NCBI RefSeq assembly: GCF_042646085.1
Contig: NZ_JBHRSZ010000010.1
Location: 22,525-86,524, forward strand
Length of the DNA stretch: 64,000 nucleotides
Source of the DNA: Litoribrevibacter euphylliae
Lineage (GTDB): Bacteria; Pseudomonadota; Gammaproteobacteria; Pseudomonadales; Litoribrevibacteraceae
Direction of reading: 5' to 3'
Positions 35,719 to 45,515 of this stretch are shown piece by piece. The notes under the pieces were generated by a model. It had not been told where the DNA came from and did no database searches. It saw only the letters and a list, made by a program, of their open reading frames with translations. Both the position numbers and the translations under genes were made by a program. How positions within the stretch are numbered: the stretch's first letter is position 1; each line of letters starts with the position of its first letter.

Positions 35719-37085
35719 GCAGTCCTCTCAAGGTCTGCCACGACCTGACTAAACACCTCGCCTCGATGCTCAAAATTTCGGAACATATCGAAGCTTGCAC
35801 AAGCAGGTGAAAACAACACAATATCTCCGGAGTTCGCGAGCGCTTTTGCTTCACTTACGGCACTCTCCAAAGATTCGGTCACTTTAATGATCATGTCTTC
35901 CGAAGCAATGTCTGCAATAGCATTTCTGTCTTCGCCATACACCACCAACGCTTTACAGTGATCCGTCATCGGTGCGGTTAATTCAGAAAAGTTTGCACCC
36001 TTGCCAACGCCACCAGCAATCAACACTATATTAGGAGCATCCCCAGCTAACCCTTCAATGGCTGCTCGGGTCGCACCTACATTGGTTCCTTTCGAATCAT
36101 TAATGAACTGAACACCCTCAATCTCTGCGACCCACTCACAACGATGCGACAAACCTTTAAAGTGCTTCAATGTTTCCAACATGGCATCCATAGGAATACT
36201 TACAGCATCCCCCAATGCCAATGCCGCTAATGCATTCGATAAATTATGACGCCCTTTGATTAATACATCCGAAGCAGCAATCAGTTGAGTCAGTCCTTTA
36301 CACAACCAAAGACCGTCATCGTACTGACGTAATCCAAATTCTTTGAGATCTGGCTCCGCAGTACTGAAGGCAACCGTCTTGGACTCTTTACCAAGCAACG
36401 GCTGCGTTAACATATCCTGCTTATTCCAAACGGATTGCTGGCAATTCCGGTAAATTTTCTGCTTAGCAGTATGGTAAGCCACCATATTGCCGTATCGATC
36501 CAAATGATCTGCCTGCAGGTTCAATACTGTAGATACAGCCGGACACAAAGAATCAGTGGTTTCTAACTGGAAACTGGAAAGCTCTAACACATACAAGTCA
36601 GGCTCGATCGGACCAAGCAGATCCAACGCTGCCACGCCGATATTGCCACCCACTTTCACATTCAAGCCAGCAGTTTTAGCCATCTCGCCGACCAAGGTGG
36701 TGACCGTGCTTTTACCGTTAGAACCAGTAATTGCAACAACAGGTGCCTTTGCTTGTCTCGCAAACAGCTCAATATCACCTACGATGCTGACGCCTTTCTT
36801 CTTGAGCTCGGAATACGGCGATTGGTTTGTATCCAACCCAGGGCTCACAATAATCTCAGCCGCCCCTTCCAGTAATTCCAAGTCCAACTCACCACAAATC
36901 AAAGGTACCCCCGGACAGCTCTCTTTTAGCTGATTATCCAAAGGGGGATTTTCGCGGGTATCGACAACGACAAAACGACCTGTTTTACCTTGATCCTGAA
37001 GGCGTGCTAGGTGACGAGCGCAAGAAAGGCCTGAGATTCCCAGACCTACAATTACAGAATATGTTTCAGATGTTATTAAACTCAC
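35715..37085 (-). CDS. murD: UDP-N-acetylmuramoyl-L-alanine--D-glutamate ligase
   Basis: Adds D-glutamate to UDP-MurNAc-L-Ala. GLGISGLSCARHL starts the UDP-binding domain (~14-26), VAITGSNGKSTVTTL (~115-129) is the ATP P-loop, and FINDSKGTNVGATRAAI (~320-336) is the MurD signature. Length 456. Located between mraY (52 bp) and ftsW (4-bp overlap). Confidence 0.98.
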   Translation of the reverse strand: MSLITSETYSVIVGLGISGLSCARHLARLQDQGKTGRFVVVDTRENPPLDNQLKESCPGVPLICGELDLELLEGAAEIIVSPGLDTNQSPYSELKKKGVSIVGDIELFARQAKAPVVAITGSNGKSTVTTLVGEMAKTAGLNVKVGGNIGVAALDLLGPIEPDLYVLELSSFQLETTDSLCPAVSTVLNLQADHLDRYGNMVAYHTAKQKIYRNCQQSVWNKQDMLTQPLLGKESKTVAFSTAEPDLKEFGLRQYDDGLWLCKGLTQLIAASDVLIKGRHNLSNALAALALGDAVSIPMDAMLETLKHFKGLSHRCEWVAEIEGVQFINDSKGTNVGATRAAIEGLAGDAPNIVLIAGGVGKGANFSELTAPMTDHCKALVVYGEDRNAIADIASEDMIIKVTESLESAVSEAKALANSGDIVLFSPACASFDMFRNFEHRGEVFSQVVADLERTA

Positions 37086-37137
37086 GCTACTGTACCTACT
37101 AACACTGCATCAACTAACATTGCACCAGGGTTAAAAG

Positions 37138-38220
37138 TTATCGAACTTTTAATGTTGCCAGCCCTACCAATACTAAGATCACGGTAATGATCCAAAAGCG
37201 CACAATCACTTTAGGTTCTGGCCACCCTTTCAATTCAAAGTGATGATGAATCGGCGCCATTCTAAAGATTCGTTTGCCCGTCAGCTTGAACGAAGCCACC
37301 TGTAAGATCACCGACAAGGTTTCCATGACGAAGACACCGCCCATGATAAACAACACTATTTCCTGTCTAACGATCACAGCCATCACGCCCAACGCAGCAC
37401 CTAAAGCCAAGGCACCTACATCGCCCATAAACACTTGCGCAGGATAGGTATTGAACCAGAGGAAACCTAAGCCAGCACCAACCATGGCTCCACAAATAAC
37501 CACCAGTTCACCACTGCCAGCAACGTACGGAAAGTGTAAGTAATCAGCAAAGTGCGCATGACCTGCGACATAAGCAAATATCGCCAAAGCCCCAGCCACT
37601 AGCACTGTTGGCATAATAGCCAGACCATCCAACCCATCCGTCAGATTAACTGCATTACTGCTACCAACGATTACGAAATAGGTCAGAATGATGAAACCTG
37701 CTCCCAGCTCCAACGCAAAATCTTTGAAGAATGGCAAAATTAACTGAGTCTCTGCTGGAGTATCCGAATAAGCATACAGTGCAATTGCGGCCAGCAAGCC
37801 CGCTGCCGATTGCCAAAAATATTTCCAACGAGCTGGCAGGCCTCGAGAGTCTTTTTCTACCACTTTCCTGTAATCATCAACCCAACCTACAGCGCCAAAA
37901 ACACCAGTGACTAAAATTACGATCCATACATAAAAGTTAGAAAGATCAGCCCATAACAGCGTACTGATCAAAATCGCAACCAAGATCAATGCACCGCCCA
38001 TGGTTGGTGTGCCCGCCTTACTCAGGTGCGATTGAGGCCCATCCGTTCTAATGGCTTGGCCAATCTGGTGGTATCTCAGCTTTTTAATAAAGCCCGGACC
38101 GAACACCAGTGAAATAACCAGAGCGGTCAGCACACCTAAAATTGCTCTAAGGGTTAAATACTGGAACACCGCAAAGCCACTTGCGAATTCCGACAACCAC
38201 TGTGTTAGCCACAACAACAT
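37138..38220 (-). CDS. mraY: Phospho-MurNAc-pentapeptide transferase
   Basis: Integral membrane enzyme that makes lipid I from UDP-MurNAc-pentapeptide and undecaprenyl phosphate. Ten transmembrane segments are visible. VDDYRKVVEKD (~116-126) carries the aspartates, NLTDGLDGLAI (~193-203) and FMGDVGALALGA (~270) bind Mg, and APIHHHFELKGWPE (~327-340) is the HHH motif. Length 360 is exactly typical. Confidence 0.99.
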   Translation of the reverse strand: MLLWLTQWLSEFASGFAVFQYLTLRAILGVLTALVISLVFGPGFIKKLRYHQIGQAIRTDGPQSHLSKAGTPTMGGALILVAILISTLLWADLSNFYVWIVILVTGVFGAVGWVDDYRKVVEKDSRGLPARWKYFWQSAAGLLAAIALYAYSDTPAETQLILPFFKDFALELGAGFIILTYFVIVGSSNAVNLTDGLDGLAIMPTVLVAGALAIFAYVAGHAHFADYLHFPYVAGSGELVVICGAMVGAGLGFLWFNTYPAQVFMGDVGALALGAALGVMAVIVRQEIVLFIMGGVFVMETLSVILQVASFKLTGKRIFRMAPIHHHFELKGWPEPKVIVRFWIITVILVLVGLATLKVR

Positions 38221-38249
38221 GACGTTTTGTCCCTATTTTTTAGTTTCAA

Positions 38250-39644
38250 TTATTCTGAAATGTCCCACTCAACCAGCGCTTGAACAACTCGTTCCATACC
38301 TGCACTGCGAGACCCTTTTACTAATATTTGTACTTCCGCACCCAACGATTGCGCTGACACCAATTCCTGCTTTATATCTGAGAGAAGGACGTCCATGTCA
38401 GTTTTGTTATAGGCAGTGCCAGAAAAACCCGTGCCCGCTATCACCGAATCCGCAGACTCGCCAATAGCAAATACTTTGTTAAACCCGTGTTGAGCCGCAA
38501 ATTGCCCAATTTCAAAATGTGCCTGCTGAGACTCATCACCCAGTTCAGCCATATTCCCCAAAACCAACCATGCCGGTTTGTGATAGCTAGAAATCGTTTC
38601 CAATGCTGCTTTTACCGATTGAGGGTTAGCATTGTAAGTATCATCCCAAACCCTAAAACCATCACATTGAACGGGATAGAATCGACCTTTGACGGGCTCG
38701 AACTTAGCCAATTCACTTGCTGCCACGTCGACATCACAATCCAAGGAATAAATCACCGCCAACGCAGCCAGTGCATTCTGAATCATGTGTTCACCAGCAA
38801 CATTAAGCGCCAATATCAGTTCTTTCTTACCGACTCTAACGACCAACGAGTAACCACCAAGTTCATTCAACGTCTTACTGATTAAACTAACGTCAGTTTT
38901 CACTCCGAGGTTTTGAGTGTCAGGACTCAGCGAAAAACAAATCACTCTACGAGTGTCTGCCATCTCCAACCAATCACCAAAATGAGGATCATCGGCATTA
39001 AGCACAACAGTCGCAGAATCAGGGGCATATCGAACAATTTCACCTTTGGCCTGCACGATATTTTCTAAAGAACCAAATCCTTCAATATGTGCATCAGACG
39101 CATTGGTGATCAAAACAACGTCTGGATGCGTCATGCCAACGGTGTATTGAATCTCGCCTACGCCGCTTGCACCCATTTCAATTACTGCATAATCATCAGA
39201 AGGAGACACTTCGGATAAGGTCAGAGGTACACCGATATGATTATTAAGGTTTCCGCGAGTAGCATAAACCTGACCAGCACTAGACAAGGCCAGCTTAATC
39301 ATTTCTTTGGTAGTGGTCTTACCGCAGCTGCCCGTCAACGCAATGAAACGTGCAGAAGACTGGGCTGCTAAAATGCGCCCAATCTCGCCTAACGCCAGTA
39401 AGGTATCCTCAACAAGCACCTGAGGAAGATCACAATCCACTTGTTTTGAAACAACAGCGGCACAAGCGCCCCGCTCTTTCACTTGCTCTAAATAGTCATG
39501 AGCATCGAAGCGCTCACCCACCAACGCAATAAATAGCTGACCGTCCGAAATAGATCGAGAATCAGTCGAAATAGCAGAAAACTCAGCGTCCTTCCCTATC
39601 AGCTCACCCTTCAGTCGATGTGCTAATTCCGACAACTTCATCAC
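38250..39644 (-). CDS. murF: UDP-MurNAc-tripeptide--D-Ala-D-Ala ligase
   Basis: Adds the D-Ala-D-Ala dipeptide made by Ddl. ALTGSCGKTTTKEMI (~103-117) is the ATP P-loop; note Cys instead of the usual Asn in the loop. NNHIGVPLTL (~134-143) and WDDTYNANPQSVKAAL (~317-332) are family motifs. Length 464. Its start overlaps murE by 4 bp (translational coupling). Confidence 0.98.
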   Translation of the reverse strand: MMKLSELAHRLKGELIGKDAEFSAISTDSRSISDGQLFIALVGERFDAHDYLEQVKERGACAAVVSKQVDCDLPQVLVEDTLLALGEIGRILAAQSSARFIALTGSCGKTTTKEMIKLALSSAGQVYATRGNLNNHIGVPLTLSEVSPSDDYAVIEMGASGVGEIQYTVGMTHPDVVLITNASDAHIEGFGSLENIVQAKGEIVRYAPDSATVVLNADDPHFGDWLEMADTRRVICFSLSPDTQNLGVKTDVSLISKTLNELGGYSLVVRVGKKELILALNVAGEHMIQNALAALAVIYSLDCDVDVAASELAKFEPVKGRFYPVQCDGFRVWDDTYNANPQSVKAALETISSYHKPAWLVLGNMAELGDESQQAHFEIGQFAAQHGFNKVFAIGESADSVIAGTGFSGTAYNKTDMDVLLSDIKQELVSAQSLGAEVQILVKGSRSAGMERVVQALVEWDISE

Positions 39645-41128
39645 GGCTGATACTCCAATAACGCTTGCTTCACTTTTTCAACATCCGAGAAAGGCTGTTT
39701 TACACCCTGTATGTCCTGGTAATCTTCATGGCCTTTTCCTGCAACTAGCACCCAATCGCCAGGCTTTGCTTGATGCACTGCCAATCGAATAGCCTTTTCT
39801 CGATCCTTTTCAACCAACACCAAATAGGGCGAGGCAAAACCAGACATGACGTCATCGATAATGCGCTCAGGATCTTCTGTACGAGGGTTATCGTTTGTCA
39901 GCACCACAAAGTCAGAAAATTTCTCAGCAATGGAAGCCATAACAGGGCGTTTACCTCGATCCCGATCACCACCACAACCAAATACACAGTAAAGCTTGCC
40001 TCGGCAATGCTCTTTTACTGCCATCAAAGCTTTTTCTAACGCATCACCTGTATGAGCGTAATCCACCACAACCTTTGGTTGCTTCTCTTCGCCAAACGTT
40101 TCCATTCGACCAGAAATCGGCTGAAATTTAGACACCAACTCAACAACTTGAGAAAGTGCTATTCCTTGAGAAAGCAGAACACAAACCACAGATAACACAT
40201 TCGAAACGTTGAAGTGACCGACCAAACGGGTCTTCATCAATGCGGAACCTTCAGGTGTCGATACTGCTAACTGCATTCCCTTAGACGTCAGTTCAATGTC
40301 TTCACAAAACACATCCGCATCTTTATTACTTTGGCTGTAAGTCCAAACGACACCTTTTGCAAACTTGAGCAAACTGCTTGAAAAGGGATCATCTAAATTG
40401 ATAACAGAGGCTTTTAATGAAGGAACGTTAAACAGCTTTGCCTTTGCTCGGCCATATTCCTCCATCGAACCATGGTAATCCAAGTGATCTCGCGTCAAAT
40501 TCGTGAAGACAGCCACATCGAATTCAACATTTTCAGTGCGTCCTTGATCAAGACCATGAGAAGAGACTTCCATAGCTAACACTTGGGCACCCAGCTCCAA
40601 ATACTCCGCCATAAATGCCTGCAGGTTTACCGCATCAGGGGTTGTATGTGTTGCTGTGTTTAATTCCGGCCAAACCCCGTTGCCTGCGGTCCCCAAGACA
40701 GCGGAGTTCTGACTTAATTCATAAAAGGCTTGAGCAATCAGCTGACTAACCGTTGTTTTACCATTGGTTCCAGTAACACCAACGGTCAATAATTTACGAC
40801 TGGGATGCCCATAAAAATTCGCAGCAATGACACTAACTTGTTTATCTAACTCGGGAACTTCTATTACCCAGCAATTAGCCAACGAATAAACAGCCTGTTG
40901 AGAAGCTTGTTTAAGTACTACCTTGGCTCCATTTTCAATAGCCTGGTCAATAAAATCGCGACCATCAACCACTAAGCCCTGTACTGCAATAAACAGAAAA
41001 CCAGGCTGAACAACACGGCTATCAAGAGTGATTCCCGACACACAAACTTCTGCTACTTCCGTTTCAGCCAGCCACTCCAAACAATCAGCTAAACGCACAC
41101 TTTTATCTTTAGACGTATTCATATTCAT
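39641..41128 (-). CDS. murE: UDP-MurNAc-L-Ala-D-Glu--meso-DAP ligase
   Basis: Adds the third stem-peptide residue. GVTGTNGKTTVSQ (~114-126) is the P-loop. TNDNPRTEDPERI (~402-414) includes the DNPR motif that selects meso-diaminopimelate over lysine, as expected for a Gram-negative wall. EVSSHGLDQGR (~185) is also conserved. Length 495. It lies 22 bp after ftsI. Confidence 0.98.
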   Translation of the reverse strand: MNMNTSKDKSVRLADCLEWLAETEVAEVCVSGITLDSRVVQPGFLFIAVQGLVVDGRDFIDQAIENGAKVVLKQASQQAVYSLANCWVIEVPELDKQVSVIAANFYGHPSRKLLTVGVTGTNGKTTVSQLIAQAFYELSQNSAVLGTAGNGVWPELNTATHTTPDAVNLQAFMAEYLELGAQVLAMEVSSHGLDQGRTENVEFDVAVFTNLTRDHLDYHGSMEEYGRAKAKLFNVPSLKASVINLDDPFSSSLLKFAKGVVWTYSQSNKDADVFCEDIELTSKGMQLAVSTPEGSALMKTRLVGHFNVSNVLSVVCVLLSQGIALSQVVELVSKFQPISGRMETFGEEKQPKVVVDYAHTGDALEKALMAVKEHCRGKLYCVFGCGGDRDRGKRPVMASIAEKFSDFVVLTNDNPRTEDPERIIDDVMSGFASPYLVLVEKDREKAIRLAVHQAKPGDWVLVAGKGHEDYQDIQGVKQPFSDVEKVKQALLEYQP

Positions 41129-41149
41129 GACGCTAAACCAACAAACAAG

Positions 41150-42904
41150 TTAACCATCACGCTTTCCTATCAAGGACATCCTATCAAGCGCATCCGGAGC
41201 TATGTTATTCAATCTCATAGCCGCACTAATAATTTCTGAAAACACCGGGGCTGCCACCTCACCACCGTAATAACGATCACCTGAAGGTCCATTAATGGTC
41301 ACAACCACAGAATACTGCGGTTCAGAGATCGGTGCTAAGCCAGCAAAATAAGCCACGTACTTATCGTCCTGATAACCATCACGCCCGACCTTATGCACCG
41401 TGCCTGTTTTACCACCTACTCGATAAAAAGGAACTGCAGCTCGTTTTGCGGTTCCCCCTTTTTGGGTGACCGTCTCAAGCATCTGAAGCAGTTGAGCTGC
41501 AACCCTTTCCGGCATTACTTGTTCTTTGCGAATATCACCAAGCCCCTGTTCACTTCTAGCCAGCAATGTCACTTCAGGCCGATACCCATTATTACCAAAA
41601 CTGGTATAAGCATTAGCCAGCTGTAACGGCGTTGCCGATAAACCATAACCATAAGAGAGTGTGGCTAACTCAATCGGTCTAAATTCTCTCTGCATAGGCA
41701 ACACGCCATTACCCTCACCAGGAAATCCTGTGCCCGGCGCCTGCCCAAAACCAGCTCGAAACAATGTACTCCATATCAGATCGCTGCCTAAATCCTGGGC
41801 AAGTTTTGTTGTACCCACATTGCTTGATTTTTTAATAATGCCGGTCAAATCAAGCTTCCCATAGTTAGCATGATCACGAATGGTTTTTCGCCCCACCCGG
41901 ATAAAACCAGGGGAAGTATTTACTTTGGTCGACGCAGCATAGCGACCGGAAGTCAATGCAGTGGCGACAGTAAAGGCCTTGATTGTCGATCCCGGCTCAA
42001 AAGAATCGGTCACCGCCCGATTTCGCAAACTGTTTACCTTCAAGCGAGACCGGTCATTCGGGTTATAAGATGGCTGATTAACCATGGCCAGCACCTCACC
42101 GGTTTTAACATCCATAACCACGGCACTGCCGGATTCGGCTCGATGTTTAATAACCGCTTCTTTCAACGCTTTATAAGCCAAGTACTGCAGTCGCAAATCA
42201 ATCGACAACACCAAATCTCGACCATCTTTAGATTCTGAATCCTGCTTAATATGGCGAATTACACGCCCTTGAAGATCTTTAATCACTGTTCGCGAACCGG
42301 ATTCGCCAGTTAGCCAATCATTAAAGGCAAGTTCAATACCTTCCTGCCCTTCATCATTTACGTTGGTAAAACCTATTAAGTGCGACGTCACCTCGCCAGC
42401 GGGGTAATAACGCTTATACTCCCTTTGGCTGTATAAGCCTTTAATACCTAGCTCAAGTACCTTGGCAGCCAGTTCTGGCGGCATTTGACGTTTCAAATAA
42501 ACAAACTGCCGACCTTTTGCCGCCTTCAATTTCTTTTTAAGAGCAACCTCTCGAAGATCCAGTAAGTTAGCAAGTGCCGGAAGATCTAATTCCTCTAATG
42601 ACGGAAAGTACTTTGGATTAATCCAGATTGATTCCACCGGCGTACTGACAGCTAACGGCTCACCATTGCGATCACTTATCAGCCCCCTATGAGATGGATC
42701 CACCTCCGTACGTACCATCCGCATGTCACCTTGCGCTTTCAGAAACTCTTGTTCAGAAATCTGCAAGTAGACCAAGCGATAACCCAGGCCAGACAAGAAC
42801 AGCAAAACGACAATCAAAACCAACCTGACACGCCAAAGCGGCATGGACTCATTCGAATCCCGCCGCTCAACTTCCGGTGCTGTCTTCTTGAGGCTAGCGC
42901 CCAT
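41150..42904 (-). CDS. ftsI: Septal peptidoglycan transpeptidase FtsI (PBP3)
   Basis: Class B penicillin-binding protein that crosslinks septal peptidoglycan with FtsW. Cytoplasmic tail, one transmembrane segment at ~25-45, the non-catalytic pedestal domain with HRGLISDRNGEPLAVS (~72-87), and the transpeptidase domain: S306-T-I-K309 (nucleophile motif), S360-S-N362, and K499-T-G-T502. All three penicillin-binding motifs are intact. Length 584 is normal. Its start overlaps ftsL by 11 bp. Confidence 0.99.
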   Translation of the reverse strand: MGASLKKTAPEVERRDSNESMPLWRVRLVLIVVLLFLSGLGYRLVYLQISEQEFLKAQGDMRMVRTEVDPSHRGLISDRNGEPLAVSTPVESIWINPKYFPSLEELDLPALANLLDLREVALKKKLKAAKGRQFVYLKRQMPPELAAKVLELGIKGLYSQREYKRYYPAGEVTSHLIGFTNVNDEGQEGIELAFNDWLTGESGSRTVIKDLQGRVIRHIKQDSESKDGRDLVLSIDLRLQYLAYKALKEAVIKHRAESGSAVVMDVKTGEVLAMVNQPSYNPNDRSRLKVNSLRNRAVTDSFEPGSTIKAFTVATALTSGRYAASTKVNTSPGFIRVGRKTIRDHANYGKLDLTGIIKKSSNVGTTKLAQDLGSDLIWSTLFRAGFGQAPGTGFPGEGNGVLPMQREFRPIELATLSYGYGLSATPLQLANAYTSFGNNGYRPEVTLLARSEQGLGDIRKEQVMPERVAAQLLQMLETVTQKGGTAKRAAVPFYRVGGKTGTVHKVGRDGYQDDKYVAYFAGLAPISEPQYSVVVTINGPSGDRYYGGEVAAPVFSEIISAAMRLNNIAPDALDRMSLIGKRDG

Positions 42905-43283
42905 TTGAAATAACCAATTTTATATTTTTCGAGTCAGGTGAAGACATATTCAGATATTGCTGCGCTGACCGCTCCACACGCGTATGCGCCGACAACGCAC
43001 TCTGCTCTAATAACAACTGCCCCCACTCTGTTTCGAGATTATCCCGATACTGCTTTTGTAGCTTTAATTCATGAAATAATGCGCGGCTGTAATGAGAAGA
43101 ATAAACAACCGAAAGAGCCGAACCGATCAAAACACCAAGCAACAAAAGAACAACCAAGGTTTGAAAATTGAATACCGACTTCGGAAAGTCCAACTCAATC
43201 TGCCAAACAACTTTTATCTTATGCTGTAATTTCTTTAAACGGCTTTCACCTGAGCCCACTGAAGCTTCATCTTTACCGGACAT
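42894..43283 (-). CDS. ftsL: Cell division protein FtsL
   Basis: A small bitopic protein that joins FtsB and FtsQ and relays activation to FtsWI. From the ATG at 43283 the 129-residue protein starts MSGKDEASVGSGESR; the longer frame to 43334 would overlap rsmH by 41 bp and has a non-FtsL-like extension, so it is rejected. A transmembrane segment (~45-65, FQTLVVLLLLGVLIGSALSV) is followed by a coiled-coil with leucine heptads and the conserved ARVERSAQQYLNM-type end (HTRVERSAQQYLNM). Located between rsmH and ftsI. Confidence 0.93.
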   Translation of the reverse strand: MSGKDEASVGSGESRLKKLQHKIKVVWQIELDFPKSVFNFQTLVVLLLLGVLIGSALSVVYSSHYSRALFHELKLQKQYRDNLETEWGQLLLEQSALSAHTRVERSAQQYLNMSSPDSKNIKLVISNGR

Positions 43284-43293
43284 AAACGCTCGC

Positions 43294-44229
43294 TTACAGC
43301 TTAATGGCTGCTCGTAAAACAGCACTCCTTGCACGAGGATTTTCTTTTACTTCTTCTTCACCCGGCTTAGACGCCTTACAAGCCAGCTTCATTGTCCTAG
43401 CGATTTGATCATCCGTAATTGGAAGTCCCTTAGGTAATGACTTGCCTTTAACCTGATCTTTCATAAAGCGCTTAACAATTCGATCTTCAAGAGAATGGAA
43501 ACTAATCACAACCAAACTCCCTCCCGACTCCAGCACCTCCAGGCTTTGCTCTAACAAAGCCTCTAAATCACCCAGCTCATTATTAACGTGAATCCGAATC
43601 GCTTGAAACGAACGCGTAGCTGGATGCTTAAACTTATCTTTCTTCGGTACGGACTGACTTATTAAATTCGCTAAGTCCAATGTATCCGTAATTGGACTTT
43701 CTTGACGACGAGCAACAATGGCTCGTGCAATGCGTCGGGAAAATCGTTCTTCACCGTACTCCCATAGCACACGAGCGATATCAGCTTCGTCCGCAGTATT
43801 CACCCAGTCGGCCGCCGATTGGCCGGCCGACGGGTTCATACGCATATCCAATGGCCCACTTTTTAAAAAGCTAAAACCGCGTTCCGCATCGTCCAACTGA
43901 GGTGAAGATACGCCCAAATCAACCAGGACTCCCGACACCTTACCGACCAAATCACGGCGTTTCATAACCTCAGACAACGAGGCGAAACTGTTATGTTCTA
44001 TCTCGAAACGATCATCTTCTTGAGCCAACTGATTGGCTACAGCGATCGCTTCCGGGTCTTTGTCAAAACCTATTAATCTTCCCGCTTCCGCAAGCTGAGA
44101 TAGGATCAATCTGCTGTGACCACCTCGACCAAATGTACCGTCAACATAAACCCCTTCTTGGCGCTGTATCAGTAAATCAACAGCCTCATCCAACAAGACA
44201 GTTTTATGCTTAAACCCTTTTTCATTCAT
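43294..44229 (-). CDS. rsmH: 16S rRNA m4C1402 methyltransferase
   Basis: N4-methylates C1402 of 16S rRNA with SAM. HKTVLLDEAVDLL at the start, YVDGTFGRGGHSRLIL (~28-43) is motif I, VDLGVSSPQLDDAERGFSF (~103-121) is the RsmH signature, and VISFHSLEDRIVKRF (~237-251) is also conserved. Length 311. It abuts mraZ and precedes ftsL, the universal order of the cluster. Confidence 0.98.
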   Translation of the reverse strand: MNEKGFKHKTVLLDEAVDLLIQRQEGVYVDGTFGRGGHSRLILSQLAEAGRLIGFDKDPEAIAVANQLAQEDDRFEIEHNSFASLSEVMKRRDLVGKVSGVLVDLGVSSPQLDDAERGFSFLKSGPLDMRMNPSAGQSAADWVNTADEADIARVLWEYGEERFSRRIARAIVARRQESPITDTLDLANLISQSVPKKDKFKHPATRSFQAIRIHVNNELGDLEALLEQSLEVLESGGSLVVISFHSLEDRIVKRFMKDQVKGKSLPKGLPITDDQIARTMKLACKASKPGEEEVKENPRARSAVLRAAIKL

Positions 44230-44669
44230 TAAAGTGATAGATTCATCATTTCTTCTGGCATCGGATCATCGTCATCCTCATCCAGCATGTCATTCCAACT
44301 CTGCTCGCTCCATAACTCGGCTTTATCACCCAAGCCGACTAACATCGCCTTCTTATCTAAGCTTGCATAGTCCCGTAAAGTCTGAGGTAACAGCAATCGG
44401 CCATTCCCATCCATTTCCAATTCACAGGCATTACCTAATACCAAGCGCTGTAAACGACGTACTTTTTTATTTCCATTCGGCAATGATTCAATTTTGGACT
44501 TAACTTCCTGCCAATGCGCCTCCGGATAGACATTAAGACAACGCTCATAAGGGTTAGCAGTCACAACCATTCGGCCTTCACAGACAGCAAGAAGCACATC
44601 ACGATACCGACTAGGTATCGCAAAGCGTCCTTTTGCATCCAAATTTATGGACTGACTGCCTTGAAACAC
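44229..44669 (-). CDS. mraZ: Transcriptional regulator MraZ
   Basis: A 146-residue AbrB-like regulator that binds its own promoter and represses the dcw cluster. Two MraZ/SpoVT domains are present, each with the DAKGRFAIPSRYRD (~11-24) and DGNGRLLLPQTLRDY (~82-96) DxxGR signatures. The GTG start gives MFQGSQSINLDAKGR, matching the family. The operator repeats and promoter directly upstream are described separately. Confidence 0.98.
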   Translation of the reverse strand: MFQGSQSINLDAKGRFAIPSRYRDVLLAVCEGRMVVTANPYERCLNVYPEAHWQEVKSKIESLPNGNKKVRRLQRLVLGNACELEMDGNGRLLLPQTLRDYASLDKKAMLVGLGDKAELWSEQSWNDMLDEDDDDPMPEEMMNLSL

Positions 44670-44729
44670 GCTTAAACCTCTGAGCCTTTTCTACCAGGAG
44701 TTCAAAAATCTAACTCAAGCACCAAAAAT

Positions 44730-44763
44730 CCACCAAGAACCACTTTTTGCCACTTTATTCCAC
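44730..44763 (-). promoter_or_regulatory. MraZ operator: four GTGG repeats at a 10-bp period
   Basis: On the minus strand GTGG starts at 44763, 44753, 44743 and 44733, exactly 10 bp apart, between the -10 box and the mraZ start. This fits the known MraZ operator of direct repeats spaced one helical turn; E. coli has three repeats of a related TGGG core. Confidence 0.85.
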
Positions 44764-44771
44764 ATTTCGAC

Positions 44772-44800
44772 ACTATAAGAAGAGACTAGCCTTTTTGCAA
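44772..44800 (-). promoter_or_regulatory. Promoter of the dcw cluster (Pmra)
   Basis: Minus-strand -35 TTGCAA (44795-44800), 17-bp spacer, -10 TATAGT (44772-44777). The predicted start of transcription at ~44765 falls at the first MraZ repeat. It probably drives mraZ through ftsZ, as no terminator interrupts the cluster. Confidence 0.8.
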
Positions 44801-45096
44801 GCTAATAGATCAAAAATAAGACAAAGAGAAACACAAGAAAAATCAAACAGTTAGAAGAGATTCAAGAGAAAGAATTTACAATTTATCACATGAAAAACAA
44901 CAAAATAACACAGCAACTTAAGAAATTACTTTAAGTTTAAGAATAAGGACTCATTAGAATTTTGAAGAAAAGAGAAAAAGAATATATAGAAAGTAAGGAG
45001 CTATGCGTTAAACATGCAGAAAGCACTGTATATAAACCCATACTACAAAGAAATAATTGAAGAGGCAACAATCAATTCGAGAGAAATAAAAGAAAA
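44801..45096. other. AT-rich intergenic region, nothing recognised
   Basis: About 300 bp between the dcw promoter and the 3' end of rnpB. The plus strand is strongly purine-biased, with many AAGA/GAAA runs. No gene, terminator or recognisable site is supported; short frames here are not credible. Confidence 0.6.
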
Positions 45097-45463
<367 letters not shown>

Positions 45464-45515
45464 GGCGCATGATACTGCCGAAGCCATTCACACTCAACAC
45501 ATAGTATGAAAATGA

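Noticed and set aside
43284..43334. Longer ftsL start
   Set aside because: It would overlap rsmH by 41 bp and adds a non-FtsL-like segment; the ATG at 43283 is consistent with the family.
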